Assembly (NCBI GenBank): GCA_963833195.1
Contig: CAWHXF010000027.1
Coordinates: 4,278,001-4,342,000, forward strand
Source: Granulosicoccus sp963833195
GTDB lineage: Bacteria; Pseudomonadota; Gammaproteobacteria; Granulosicoccales; Granulosicoccaceae
Direction of reading: 5' to 3'
Length of the DNA stretch: 64,000 nucleotides
Below are positions 34,759 through 44,235 of this stretch, one piece after another. Under the pieces are notes generated by a model, which was not told the origin of the DNA, made no database searches, and saw only the letters and a list, made by a program, of their open reading frames with translations. The translations under genes and the position numbers were made by a program. Each line of letters starts with the position of its first letter. Position 1 is the first letter of the stretch.

Positions 34759-34772
34759 GCCGGGCGTCCGGC
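34759..34772. terminator. Short hairpin between convergent kinase and galE genes
   Basis: GCCGG-GCGT-CCGGC, a 5-bp stem with 4-base loop in the 73-bp gap between genes ending toward each other. Small, hence tentative. Confidence 0.25.
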
Positions 34773-34780
34773 AACCGCCT

Positions 34781-35788
34781 TCAGCCCATCCGGTTGTGCC
34801 CGCGCTCCGCGAGCGTGTGCTCCCAGTCGAGCGCCGTCTTCACGATGGTGTCCAGGTCGTCGTACTTCGGGCGCCACTCCAGCGTGGCGTGAATGCGATC
34901 CACCGCGGCGACGAGCTCGGCCGGGTCGCCGGCACGGCGCGGCTCCTCGATGACCGCGATGGGCGTGCCGTGCACGCGGTTCACCGAGTCGATGACCTCG
35001 CGCACGCTGAAGCCGTGGCCGTAGCCGCAGTTCATGAGCGTCGACGGGCCGGCCTTCCTCAGGTAGTCCAGCGCCGAGAGGTGCGCGGCCGCGAGGTCGG
35101 TGACGTGGATGTAGTCGCGCACGCCGGTACCGTCGGCCGTCGCGTAGTCGGTGCCGAAGACCTTCAGCGCGGGTCGCTTGCCGAGCGCCACCTCGGCGGC
35201 GACCTTGATCAGCAGCGTGGCCTCCTTCGTCGATTGCCCGATGCGACCGTCGGGGTCCGAGCCCGCCACGTTGAAGTAGCGCAGGATGACGTGGCGCAGG
35301 TTCGTGGCCGCGGACAGGTCCCTGAGCATGTACTCGCTCATGAGCTTGGACATGCCGTAGGGGTTGATGGGTGCCACCGGTTGATCCTCGGTGCACACCG
35401 CGGCGTCCTCCGGGTTGCCGTAGGTGGCCGCGGTGGACGAGAAGACGAACTGCTCGATGCCTTCGTGCTGACAGGCTTCCAGCAACGCGCGCGTGCTGCA
35501 GGTGTTGTTGCCGTAGTACTTCAGCGGGTTCGACACGCTCTCCGGCACGATGGTGTTGGCGGCGAAGTGCATGACGGTGTCTACGTCGTGCTCGCGCAGC
35601 ACCTTCCTGACCAGCTCGATGTCGCCGGTCTTGCCCACCACCAGCTCCCCGTGCAGCACGGCCTCCGCGTTGCCGGTGGTCAGGTCGTCCAGCACCACGA
35701 CGCGCTCGCCGCGCTCGCCGAGGAGTTTCACGACGTGGCTGCCGATGTAGCCGGCACCGCCGGTGACGAGGATGGTCTTGTGGGTCAT
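34781..35788 (-). CDS. galE: UDP-glucose 4-epimerase
   Basis: Interconverts UDP-glucose and UDP-galactose using bound NAD, feeding cell-surface polysaccharide synthesis. The 335 residues show the Rossmann start ILVTGGAGYIGSHVVKLL, the catalytic SSTAATYGNP Ser/Thr segment with YGMSKLMSEYML (YxxxK), and GVRDYIHVTDLA. Length is normal. It stands alone on the minus strand, divergent from the RHS gene across 296 bp, not next to other sugar-nucleotide genes. Confidence 0.96.
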   Translation of the reverse strand: MTHKTILVTGGAGYIGSHVVKLLGERGERVVVLDDLTTGNAEAVLHGELVVGKTGDIELVRKVLREHDVDTVMHFAANTIVPESVSNPLKYYGNNTCSTRALLEACQHEGIEQFVFSSTAATYGNPEDAAVCTEDQPVAPINPYGMSKLMSEYMLRDLSAATNLRHVILRYFNVAGSDPDGRIGQSTKEATLLIKVAAEVALGKRPALKVFGTDYATADGTGVRDYIHVTDLAAAHLSALDYLRKAGPSTLMNCGYGHGFSVREVIDSVNRVHGTPIAVIEEPRRAGDPAELVAAVDRIHATLEWRPKYDDLDTIVKTALDWEHTLAERGHNRMG

Positions 35789-36084
35789 GTGTGCGGGAGT
35801 TTTCGTCGGCTTCGGGGCGGGACGTAGCTTAGAGGACGCGCGCGGACGGGACTGGATGGGTGCGTCTCGCCGACCGGCGCCGCCGTGTACGTCGCTGTAG
35901 CTCGGCGGGGACTCCTCAGGCGCCCGGGTTAATCCCCCGAAACGCCGACTGCCGCACGCGGCCGCGACGCTTCACCCTCGGCGGCGCGCGAACTGACGGG
36001 CGTGCACGGACCGCCCGAGCCGGCCCCGCGAAGCTGCGGCACCGATCGGATCGAGCGCGGCGTCTTCCGCCGCCCGACTCGACG
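35789..36084. other. Divergent intergenic region galE / rhs toxin
   Basis: The longest noncoding gap in the window (296 bp). It must hold both promoters, but I see no convincing -10/-35 pair, operator palindrome or small gene. The frame of the RHS protein stays open through much of it without a plausible ribosome binding site. Confidence 0.5.
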
Positions 36085-39000
36085 ATGCCGCACAAGGACG
36101 CGCCCTTGCTTCGTCGAACCTTCCTGCTGCTCGCCGTGCTGGTGTCGCTCGTGGGGGCGATGGCCGGCACGGCAACGGCCCAGGACTGCCTGAACGTCAC
36201 CGAGCAGACCGACGCCTGCGCCGCAGGCACGACCCCCACCGACATCGGCTCCGCCCCGCCCGCCTCCCTGCCGAGCGTGCGCCTCGGCAACCCCGTCAGC
36301 CTCGTCACCGGCACCAAGACGCAGGTCGAGACCGATCTCGAGCTCGACGGTGCACCGCTCGGCTTCCGCCGTACCTACTCGAGCGCCGCGAGCGACGCCG
36401 ACATCGGCCTCGGCCACGGCTGGCGCCACAGCTTCGCCGTCTCGCTCTACGCCACCGAGGACGGCGGCCGGCAGATCGTCGAGAGCTCCGGGCGGCACAT
36501 CCCGTTCGCGGCCGCTGACGACCGCTACCTGCCCGCGCTCAGCGTCGACGGGTATCTCGTCGACACGCCCCTCGGCCACGAGTGGCACCTGCCCGATGGC
36601 CGCACGCTTCGTTTCCGCGGCCAGTGGCTGTGGCGCATCGAGTGGCCCGGACACCGCCGGCTCACCCTGCGCTACACCCCGGCAGGCCTGGCGTCCGTCA
36701 CCGACGAGACCGGCCGGCGGCTCCGCTTCGAGTGGGTGCCGGGCGGGCGCGGCGTCCCGATCTATCAGGGCGGAGACGCGCAGCTGCCGTCCGGACACCT
36801 GTCCGCGCTCGTGCTGCCGGACGGCAAGCGTGTCCAGTTCGCCTACGACGCACGGCTGAACCTGACCGGAGCGCGCTACCCGGACGGCACCGCCCGGCGC
36901 TACCACTACGAAGCCCCCTACTGGCCGAACCACCTGACGGGGCTGACCGAGCGTACGGGAACGCGCTTCGCGACATGGCGCTACGACGAGGCGGGACGGG
37001 CGATCTCGTCCGAGCACGCGGACGGGGTGGAGCGCGTGACGCTCGACTTCGGCGCGGACGTGCCCGATGGGCAGATCGGCACGACGGCGGTGACGAACAG
37101 CGCGGGGGCGGTGTCCGTATATTCGTATATACGCCATGCGCCGAGCGGGGCATCGCTGTTGCTGACCGCGGACGGTCCGGGCTGCCGGAGCTGTCCGCCG
37201 ACCGGGCGGCGCTACGAGTACGACGGGGCGCGGCTGGTCGTGGAGACGCGCGTCGGGCCGGACGGACTCGTGCTCGGTGCCCGCCGCCGCACGCACGACG
37301 AGCTCGGCCGCCTGGTTCGCATCGACGACGTGCTCGTCGGCCCGGACGGCCGGGAAGTCGAGCGCTTGGTCGAGCGCCGGGAGTACGAGGCCGACACGCA
37401 CCGCGTGCGCCTCGTCGCCGGCCCGAGCGTGAACCCCGCGGGCGAGTCGAGCAGCCTGACCGAGTACGACGCCGACGGCCTGCCGCTTCGCATCGTCGAG
37501 CGCGGCTGGTCGCCGGAGTATCCCGACGGCGCCGACGTGCCCTCGGGCTACGCGCCGATCGAACGCACCACGACGTTCGAGCGCATCGACGGGCGTCTGA
37601 TCGCCATCGATGGCCCCCGCACGGATGCCGAGGACATCACCCGCTTCGAACACGACGCGTCCGGCCGGCTCGTCGCGATCCGGCCCCCGGCAAGCCCGGT
37701 CATCGCGTTCGGCGACTTCGATGCCTTGGGACGCCCCGGATCGCTGCGCACGGGAACGCGCACGCCCTACCGGTTCGAGCGCGATGCGGCGGGGCGCATC
37801 GTGCGCACCGTCCAGGGTGAACGCACCATCGAGTACCGCCACGACGCCGAGGGCCGCACGGTCGGCGTGACCGACGCGGACGGCCGGAAGATCGCTCTGG
37901 AGCACGATCCTGCCGGACGGCTCGCGAGCATCGTCGACGACGCGGGCCGCACGGTGCAGCTCGGACGCGATGACGAGAGCCGGTTCGAGCGTCGCGAAGC
38001 GCTCGACGCCCACGGCGAGCTGCTGCGCGCCCTCGAGCTCAACCGCGATGCGTTCGGCGAGATCACCGGGTCGATCGAGACGTCTGTCGACGCGAACGGG
38101 CAGGCGCACCCGGCCACCGAGCTGGAGCACGAGCGCTCCGCGGAGGGTCTGACGCAGCGATGGCGGCACGCCGCCACGGCCGGCTCCGCCGGCGTCGAGC
38201 TCGATCCCGTCGATGGCAACGTCACGCACATCGATGCCGACGGCACCCGAACCTCGGTCCGCCTCGACGCGGCCGGGCGCGATGTCGGGTTCACCGACGC
38301 ACGCGGCAACACCACGCGCTTTCCGACCGACGACTTCGGTCGCACCGTGCTGCTCGACGGCCCCGACACCGGACGCGTGACCTATGCCTACGACGCGGCC
38401 GGCAACCGCGTGGAGGAGCGCCGTTCGGGAGCGATCGTGGCCACGTGGCGCTGGGACGCCGCGAACCGACCCGTCGAGCGCATCGATGGCGATGGCACGA
38501 CGACCTGGCGCTGGAACGCGGCCAACGGCACCCTGCTCGAAGCGGTGGCCCCGGACGCCACCGACCGCTTCGCCCACGACGCCGATGCCCGCCTGATCTC
38601 CCACGTGCGCGAGATCGACGGACTGCGCTTCGAGACGCGCTACGCCTACGACGCACGCGGCCGGGTCATCGACAAGTGGTTGCCCGACGGGCAGCGGCTG
38701 CGCCATCACTCTCACGACGGCGGGCCGAACGCCGGCACGCTGCGCGCCATCACGCGCAGCCGCTGGTTCGGGCTCGCCGACGAGACCGTGCTCGGCGAGA
38801 TCGACCTGGACCCGCGCGATGGCGAGTCCGGCCACACCGTCGCTGGCGGCGTGCGCCATCGACGCGTCCACGCCCCGAACGGCGAGCTGACGGACGTCGC
38901 GGTCGCGGACGCGCTCGAGCTGCGCTATGCGTTCGATGCGCGCGGACGCATCGTCGGCATCGACGAGACCGGCCCGACCGGCCGATCCACCCGACGCTTC

Positions 39001-40734
39001 GCGTACGAGCGAGGTCATCTCGTCCTGGCCACCTCCGAGCGGGAGCGCATCGAGTACCACCACGACGCCTTGGGCAACCGCATCGCCAGGCGCCGGATCG
39101 GTTCGGAGGGCACCGTCGAAGAGTCCGCTCATCGCCACGGTGCGGAAGGCGAGGGCAACCGACTGCTAGAGGTGCGTCGCTCTGCGGACACCGCACCGAC
39201 CGTCTACCGCTACGACGAGGTGGGCGCGCCACGCGACATCGGGGCCTTGCGTTACACGAGTAATTCTCGATCGCGCCCGATCGCCGTGAACCGCGGCGAC
39301 GAACTCGTCGCCACGTACGCCTACAACGCGTTCGGCGAGCGCATCCGCAAGGCGGTGCACTCGGGACCGGGGCAGAAGCCCGTCATCACCTACTACCTCT
39401 ACGACGGGCACACGCTGGTCGCCGAGGCGGACGAGACGGGTGCGATCACCGTCCAGTACGTCTACCTCGACGATCACCGACCCGTCGCGATGCTCGCGGG
39501 CGGCGAGATCCACGGTATCCACGGCGATCACCTCGGCACACCGCGCCTGGTGACGGGCGCGGACGGCGACGTCGTCTGGCGCACGGACGTCGCGCCGTTC
39601 GGCGCCGCCACGGTCGTGCACGAGGGCATCGTGCTGAACCTGCGACTGCCGGGGCAGTACTTCGATGCCGAGACCGGCACGCACTACAACTACCTGCGCG
39701 ACTACGACCCCGCGACGGGTCGATACCTGACGTCCGATCCCATCGGGCTGCGCGGCGGTGCGAACACGTACGCCTACGTCGGCGCCGATCCGCTGAACGG
39801 CTCCGACCCCACCGGGCTGCTGCGCCTGCCGAGAGATCCGGCGCTGCGGCGCGAGTTCGAGCGGCTCGGCATCGGCGACACGCTCGATGTGGCGACCGAA
39901 CCGGGCCGGGTCGAGATCGAGAAGCCGACGCCGGGAGTGCCGGCGAAGACGCTGACGCGCGGTCTTGCCCGCGTGCTCGGCATCGCGAATCTCTTCTACA
40001 CGGCCCACGACGTCGGATACCAGGGTGCGCGGCTGATCGACGAGCTGATCCTGCAGCCGCGCGACTTCTGGGATCTCGTGGCGGTGATCAAGCGCTACGA
40101 CGCGAACTTCGAGCCGCCGGCGAAGGAGATCACGCCCGCGAGCATCCGGGCGTTGTCGGAGACGATGTACGAGGAGATGTTCGAGTACCTGGACGCGATC
40201 GGCGGCGGAGGGGTGTGCTTCGATCACCAGCTGGCGTTCGATACTCGGTACGCGTTGCATGGGGCGGCGTTGGGCCCGTCGCCGCTGGACGACCAGTTCT
40301 TCGAGCAGCAGCTGCGGCGGAGCTACTGGGATTACATCGCGAACGGTGGAACGGGGACTTTTGAGGACTGGAAGTTGGCGGGCGGGCCCTCTCGGCCGGG
40401 GGACGCATCTGCGCCGGGCGTGTCGAATCCAGCTGACGCTCTGCTTGCAACTGGCTCAAGGTATCAAGGACACTTTCCGGACACGGCAGCACCGAACGCA
40501 GTGCTCTACCGACAACAACAGGACGGCAGCTACACCAGCTATCAGGTATACGATGCGAACGGATTTCCCGTGAAAAGAGTGGACCTGACCGGAGCCGCTC
40601 ACGCTGGTGTGCCAACACCACATGTCGTTGAGTTCCAGACGAACGTGAACCCCAGGACTGACCGCGCGTTCGTTAAACCGAACAAGTTCGTGCGTCAAGC
40701 GCGTCCTGACGAGATCCCTACGCCCAAGCCATGA
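36085..40734 (+). CDS. RHS-repeat polymorphic toxin, Sec-exported, with type 24-like toxin tip
   Basis: A 1549-residue exported RHS protein. The ATG at 36085 starts a signal peptide (RRTFLLLAVLVSLVGAMAGTATA, cut near residue 33). Residues about 65-120 are a DUF6531-type RHS entry module (GNPVSLVTGTKTQ, then GLGHGWRHSF). Dozens of YD repeats follow to about 1200 (YDEAGR, YDAAGNRVEE, YDARGRVID), building the toxin-encapsulating shell. The core-end motif is at 1212-1246 (YLTSDPIGL, NGSDPTGL). Residues 1247-1456 are a linker. The tip, about 1457-1549, has YQVYDANGFPVKRVDLTG and PTPHVVEFQTNVNP, which I recall as polymorphic toxin type 24 (predicted RNase). No VgrG, PAAR or T6SS gene is nearby. The stop overlaps the putative immunity gene. 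Confidence 0.88.
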   Translation: MPHKDAPLLRRTFLLLAVLVSLVGAMAGTATAQDCLNVTEQTDACAAGTTPTDIGSAPPASLPSVRLGNPVSLVTGTKTQVETDLELDGAPLGFRRTYSSAASDADIGLGHGWRHSFAVSLYATEDGGRQIVESSGRHIPFAAADDRYLPALSVDGYLVDTPLGHEWHLPDGRTLRFRGQWLWRIEWPGHRRLTLRYTPAGLASVTDETGRRLRFEWVPGGRGVPIYQGGDAQLPSGHLSALVLPDGKRVQFAYDARLNLTGARYPDGTARRYHYEAPYWPNHLTGLTERTGTRFATWRYDEAGRAISSEHADGVERVTLDFGADVPDGQIGTTAVTNSAGAVSVYSYIRHAPSGASLLLTADGPGCRSCPPTGRRYEYDGARLVVETRVGPDGLVLGARRRTHDELGRLVRIDDVLVGPDGREVERLVERREYEADTHRVRLVAGPSVNPAGESSSLTEYDADGLPLRIVERGWSPEYPDGADVPSGYAPIERTTTFERIDGRLIAIDGPRTDAEDITRFEHDASGRLVAIRPPASPVIAFGDFDALGRPGSLRTGTRTPYRFERDAAGRIVRTVQGERTIEYRHDAEGRTVGVTDADGRKIALEHDPAGRLASIVDDAGRTVQLGRDDESRFERREALDAHGELLRALELNRDAFGEITGSIETSVDANGQAHPATELEHERSAEGLTQRWRHAATAGSAGVELDPVDGNVTHIDADGTRTSVRLDAAGRDVGFTDARGNTTRFPTDDFGRTVLLDGPDTGRVTYAYDAAGNRVEERRSGAIVATWRWDAANRPVERIDGDGTTTWRWNAANGTLLEAVAPDATDRFAHDADARLISHVREIDGLRFETRYAYDARGRVIDKWLPDGQRLRHHSHDGGPNAGTLRAITRSRWFGLADETVLGEIDLDPRDGESGHTVAGGVRHRRVHAPNGELTDVAVADALELRYAFDARGRIVGIDETGPTGRSTRRFAYERGHLVLATSERERIEYHHDALGNRIARRRIGSEGTVEESAHRHGAEGEGNRLLEVRRSADTAPTVYRYDEVGAPRDIGALRYTSNSRSRPIAVNRGDELVATYAYNAFGERIRKAVHSGPGQKPVITYYLYDGHTLVAEADETGAITVQYVYLDDHRPVAMLAGGEIHGIHGDHLGTPRLVTGADGDVVWRTDVAPFGAATVVHEGIVLNLRLPGQYFDAETGTHYNYLRDYDPATGRYLTSDPIGLRGGANTYAYVGADPLNGSDPTGLLRLPRDPALRREFERLGIGDTLDVATEPGRVEIEKPTPGVPAKTLTRGLARVLGIANLFYTAHDVGYQGARLIDELILQPRDFWDLVAVIKRYDANFEPPAKEITPASIRALSETMYEEMFEYLDAIGGGGVCFDHQLAFDTRYALHGAALGPSPLDDQFFEQQLRRSYWDYIANGGTGTFEDWKLAGGPSRPGDASAPGVSNPADALLATGSRYQGHFPDTAAPNAVLYRQQQDGSYTSYQVYDANGFPVKRVDLTGAAHAGVPTPHVVEFQTNVNPRTDRAFVKPNKFVRQARPDEIPTPKP

Positions 40735-41180
40735 ACCCAGTAGATGCTAGCGAATTGCCGGAGGTCAAGGATTGGATAGAGGGCTTTGGGGCGAAGCTGA
40801 ACACCCGCGATTTTCTCCTTGGATGTGTGTCGGTCGGGAAGGCCGCAGCCATGATTGAACTCTTATGGCCAAAGTTCATCGAACGATCCGGCTGTGTTGT
40901 GCTCGAGTGGGCGTATGGCGAGAGTCAGTTGATTGCATGGCTAGAAGATCTGGACCATGACGTGTCCGCAGTCGAAGCACTGTTCAACCACATTCATCTC
41001 TGGGACATCTTCAAACCTCAGGGCGAAGCGGAGGAACAGTTCCTCGTGCATCTCCTCGAGCGAATGCAGCGATGTTGGCATGAGTCGGCCTGCGGTCAGT
41101 TTCCCGAACGAGACTTCGATGTTTCAGTCTCAAACGATGATTCCGACTATGGCCCTACCATTTCGATGAGATCGATCTGA
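40731..41180 (+). CDS. Candidate immunity protein for the RHS toxin
   Basis: A 149-residue acidic, mainly helical cytoplasmic protein without a family I recognise. Position is the argument: its ATG overlaps the toxin stop (ATGA), the standard arrangement for polymorphic toxins. Visible features are clusters of Glu/Asp (LEDLDHDVSAVEALF), several Trp, and three Cys. Base composition is clearly lower in GC than the flanking genes, matching the toxin tip, so the two were probably acquired as one cassette. It would bind and block the type 24-like tip. Other roles cannot be excluded. Confidence 0.7.
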   Translation: MNPVDASELPEVKDWIEGFGAKLNTRDFLLGCVSVGKAAAMIELLWPKFIERSGCVVLEWAYGESQLIAWLEDLDHDVSAVEALFNHIHLWDIFKPQGEAEEQFLVHLLERMQRCWHESACGQFPERDFDVSVSNDDSDYGPTISMRSI

Positions 41181-41273
41181 GCAACTGCCCTAGCGTTGCC
41201 TACCGGAGCAGGTGTGCAGCTCGTTTGACGCTTGCTCACCAACATGAACACGCCATCCCTCCACGCGCGAACG

Positions 41274-42425
41274 CTACCTCGCCGCCCGCAACGCCGCATC
41301 CATCGCCCCCCACAACACTTCCACCGGCTCGCACCCGATCGACAGCCGCACGAACCCCTCCGGAACGGCATCGCCCCAGCGTGCCCTGCGCTCGCCGGAC
41401 GTGTGCACGGACCCGAAGCTCGTGGACTCCGCGATCAACGCGCACCCGGACAGGAACCGCTCCGCGACGTCCGCATCTTCGAGCGTGAGCCCCACGAGAA
41501 AGCCGAACCCCCGGGCCTGCCGCGCGGTGACGGCGTGCGCGGGATCGTCCTCCAGGCCGGGGTGGCGCACGGCGCGCGCGGCCGGGTGCTCGCGCAAGCG
41601 ACGCGCGATCTCGAGCGCGCTGGCGCACGAGCGCTCCAGCCTGAGCTCCAGCGTTTCGAGGCCCCGGTGCAGCAGCCACGCCTCGAACGGCCCCGGAATC
41701 GAGCCCGAGAGCCGTCGCCAGTCCTGCACCGCCACGTGCACGTCGGCGTGGTGCGTGGCCACATGCCCCATCAGCACGTCCGAGTGACCGCCGGGGGCCT
41801 TCGTGTCGGCTGCCACGACGATGTCGGCGCCGAGATCCAGCGGGCGCTGCAGCAGCGGCGTCATGGTCGTGTTGTCGACGGCCAGCAGCGCCCCTGCGGC
41901 ATGCGCGCGCTCGGCGACGATGCGCAGGTCGCACGCGTCCAGCCCGGGATTCGAGGGCGTCTCGGCGAGGATCAGCGCCACGCCGTCCATCGGCGCGTTC
42001 GCGAAGTCCACGGTGGCGCGCTCGATCACGCTCACGCCGAGCGGTGCCAGGAAGCGGTGCGCGAAGGCGCGCGTGACGTAGTAGCCGTCCGACGGTATGA
42101 CTACCGTGTCCCCGCTCTTCAGCGTCGCCATGAACAGTGCGGAGATGGCGCCCATGCCCGACGGGAAGAGCGTGCACGGTGCGCCTTCGAGCAGTGCGAG
42201 CGCGGCTTCGGCGTCGCGCCAGGTCGGCGACGTCACGCGACCGTACTGGTCCGGCCCCGCCGGCGTGCCCGGCTGGTGGAAGGCGGCGGCGAGCACGAGC
42301 GGTGGGGCGAGCGGGGCACCGCGTTCGAGCCCGGCCGCTCGGTGGTGCAGCAGTGCGGCGGCTCGCTCGTCCGCTTCCGTGCGCGCCTCCGGGTCGTCCG
42401 AGCCGCCAGGCGCGCGCTCAGTCAT
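41274..42425 (-). CDS. Cys/Met metabolism PLP-dependent enzyme (cystathionine gamma-synthase/lyase-like)
   Basis: A 383-residue trans-sulfuration-family enzyme. YGRVTSPTWRDAEAALALLEG and LFPSGMGAISALFM form the PLP phosphate-binding region, AETPSNPGLDACDL and VDNTTMTPLLQRPLDLGAD follow, with Asp in VDNT binding the pyridine ring. The Schiff-base lysine is in VAADTKAPGGHSDVLMG. ERRARWGD replaces the usual ...SHxxx substrate loop, so it could act on an uncommon sulfur amino acid. The start overlaps the DUF427 stop by 8 bases, linking both genes. Confidence 0.88.
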   Translation of the reverse strand: MTERAPGGSDDPEARTEADERAAALLHHRAAGLERGAPLAPPLVLAAAFHQPGTPAGPDQYGRVTSPTWRDAEAALALLEGAPCTLFPSGMGAISALFMATLKSGDTVVIPSDGYYVTRAFAHRFLAPLGVSVIERATVDFANAPMDGVALILAETPSNPGLDACDLRIVAERAHAAGALLAVDNTTMTPLLQRPLDLGADIVVAADTKAPGGHSDVLMGHVATHHADVHVAVQDWRRLSGSIPGPFEAWLLHRGLETLELRLERSCASALEIARRLREHPAARAVRHPGLEDDPAHAVTARQARGFGFLVGLTLEDADVAERFLSGCALIAESTSFGSVHTSGERRARWGDAVPEGFVRLSIGCEPVEVLWGAMDAALRAAR

Positions 42426-42837
42426 CGTCCAGCGGTGCGTCCACGATCGTCACCCGCGCCGGATCGAAGGCGATGTGGCCGGCGAGCTCGCGCGCCTGCG
42501 GCAGCGGCTTCGAGTACTCCCAGGCAAGTTCCTCGATCAGGTGCTCGCCGATCTGCACGTCGTGATACGCCGTGTCGCCCTTGAGCGGGCAGTGCGTGGT
42601 GTGGTCCGTCGGCATGAACGTGGCGACGACGTCGCCCGCCGGGAGGTAGTACAGCGGCGGATAGAGATCCTGGCCGATCTCCACGACGCGCAGGGCCCGG
42701 ACGCTGTCGGCGAGCACCGCGTCGCCGAGCTTCGCCACGATGCGCCGGCCGGCGGGGGAGATGCGCATCATGTGCCGCGGCACATCCGTGCGGTGGATCA
42801 TGCCCGGCACCAGCGGTACCGGAAGTGTGTCGCTCAT
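42418..42837 (-). CDS. DUF427 domain-containing protein
   Basis: A 139-residue protein. The DUF427 core covers about residues 20-125: RRIVAKLGDAVLADS, the hallmark PPLYYLPAGDVVATFMPTDHTTHCPLKGDTAYHDV and AWEYSKPLPQA. Family function is unknown; the fold suggests small-molecule binding. The ATG at 42837 is the first Met of the family N-terminus. It is transcribed with the PLP enzyme downstream (8-base overlap) and is divergent from livK. Confidence 0.9.
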   Translation of the reverse strand: MSDTLPVPLVPGMIHRTDVPRHMMRISPAGRRIVAKLGDAVLADSVRALRVVEIGQDLYPPLYYLPAGDVVATFMPTDHTTHCPLKGDTAYHDVQIGEHLIEELAWEYSKPLPQARELAGHIAFDPARVTIVDAPLDDD

Positions 42838-42931
42838 CGAGAATTCGGAAGGCGGACGAAGAGGGAACGATGATGCACCGTCGGCGCGCGCGCGGTACGC
42901 TTCGCGGCACACCGAGAAGGAGATGTGACCC

Positions 42932-44125
42932 ATGAAGAAGACGACCCTGACCGTCGCCCTCGCGACGCTGCTTGCCGGCACCGCCGCGCAGGCGCAGGAC
43001 AAGGACGTGAAGATCGGCGTGCTGCTCAGCTTCACGGGCCCCATCGAGTCCCTGACCCCCTCCATGGCGGGCGGCGCCGAGATGGCCCTCGCCGAAGTCA
43101 GCGAGTCCGGCGCGCTGCTCGACGGCACCACGCTGACCCCCGTGCGCGCGGACGCCACCTGCATCGACGCCGGGGCCGCCACGGCCGCCGCCGAGCGGCT
43201 CGTCACGTCCGACGGCATCGTGGCCCTGGTCGGGCCGGACTGCTCCGGCGTGACGACGGCGGTCCTTGCGAACGTCGCCGTGCCCAACGGCATCGTGCTC
43301 GTGTCGCCGTCCGCCACCTCGCCCGCGCTGTCCGACGCGCCGGACGAGGGGCTCTTCTTCCGCACTGCCCCGTCGGACGCGCGCCAGGGCGTCGTCATGG
43401 CCGAGGTGCTGCAGGAGCGCGGCATCGAGTCGGTGGCCATCACCTACACCAACAACGACTACGGCAAGGGCCTCGCCGACGCCATCCAGGGCGCGTTCGA
43501 GGAGCTCGGCGGCGAGGTCACGCTCGTGGCCGCGCACGACGACGGCAAGGCCGACTACTCCTCCGAGGTCGCCTCGCTCGCCTCCGCGGGCGGCGATGCG
43601 CTGGTCGTGGCGGGCTATGTGGACCAGGGCGGCAAGGGCATCGTGCAGGCCTCGCTCGACACCGGCGCGTTCGAGGTCTTCGCGTTCGGCGACGGCATGA
43701 TCGGGCCGGCCCTGGTCGACGGTGTCGGCGACGCGCTGGACGGCTCCTTCGGTACCGTGCCGGGCTCGGACGGCCCGGGCACCGAGGCGCTCGTGGCGCT
43801 GGCCGAAGAGGCCGGCGTGTCGACCGACGGGCCCTACGTGGGCGAGTCCTACGACGCGGCCGCACTCATCGCGCTGGCCATGCAGGCGGCGGGTTCGACC
43901 GACTCGTCGGAGTTCGCGGGTTCCATCGAGACGGTCGCGAACGCTCCCGGCGAGAAGATCTACCCGGGCGAGCTCGCGAAGGCGCTGCAGATCCTTGCCG
44001 ACGGCGGCGAGGTCGACTACGAGGGCGCCACGGCCGTGGAGCTCATCGACGGCGGCGAGACGGCCGGCGCGTACCGCGAGATCGTGATCGAGGGCGGCAG
44101 CATCGAGACGGCGCAGTTCCGCTGA
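42932..44125 (+). CDS. livK: Branched-chain amino acid ABC transporter, periplasmic binding protein
   Basis: A 397-residue type I periplasmic binding protein. The signal peptide MKKTTLTVALATLLAGTAAQAQ is cut after residue about 20. DVKIGVLLSFTGPIESL is the standard first strand; the region GPDCSGVTTAVLANVAVPNGIVLVSPSATSP-type segment forms the ligand cleft. AAGGAG lies about 10 bases before the ATG. It is the first gene of livK-G-F-H-M. Relatives bind leucine, amides, urea or aromatic acids, so the ligand is open. A hairpin follows at 44169-44211. Confidence 0.9.
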   Translation: MKKTTLTVALATLLAGTAAQAQDKDVKIGVLLSFTGPIESLTPSMAGGAEMALAEVSESGALLDGTTLTPVRADATCIDAGAATAAAERLVTSDGIVALVGPDCSGVTTAVLANVAVPNGIVLVSPSATSPALSDAPDEGLFFRTAPSDARQGVVMAEVLQERGIESVAITYTNNDYGKGLADAIQGAFEELGGEVTLVAAHDDGKADYSSEVASLASAGGDALVVAGYVDQGGKGIVQASLDTGAFEVFAFGDGMIGPALVDGVGDALDGSFGTVPGSDGPGTEALVALAEEAGVSTDGPYVGESYDAAALIALAMQAAGSTDSSEFAGSIETVANAPGEKIYPGELAKALQILADGGEVDYEGATAVELIDGGETAGAYREIVIEGGSIETAQFR

Positions 44126-44168
44126 GCCGCACGCCCGTCGCCGTTCCCGCCAACGGTTCCGTCGTAGC

Positions 44169-44211
44169 CCCCTTCGCCGTGTCCGCGAGGGCCGTGTCCG
44201 CGGGGAAGGGG
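44169..44211 (+). terminator. Intercistronic hairpin between livK and livG
   Basis: A 7-bp stem CCCCTTC/GAAGGGG flanks a 29-base loop that itself holds two copies of GCCGTGTCCGCG. Its place after the binding-protein gene fits partial termination or transcript stabilisation. Confidence 0.3.
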
Positions 44212-44235
44212 ACGAGCGCGGCGGCGGGCGAACCC

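Noticed and set aside
35929..39138. 1069-codon minus-strand frame antisense to the RHS gene
   Set aside because: Mirror image of YD-repeat codon bias, no domain, no start signal.
36085..41180. RHS protein as a type VI secretion effector
   Set aside because: It has a Sec signal peptide and no PAAR/VgrG, Hcp or adaptor gene in the window, so type VI delivery is not supported.
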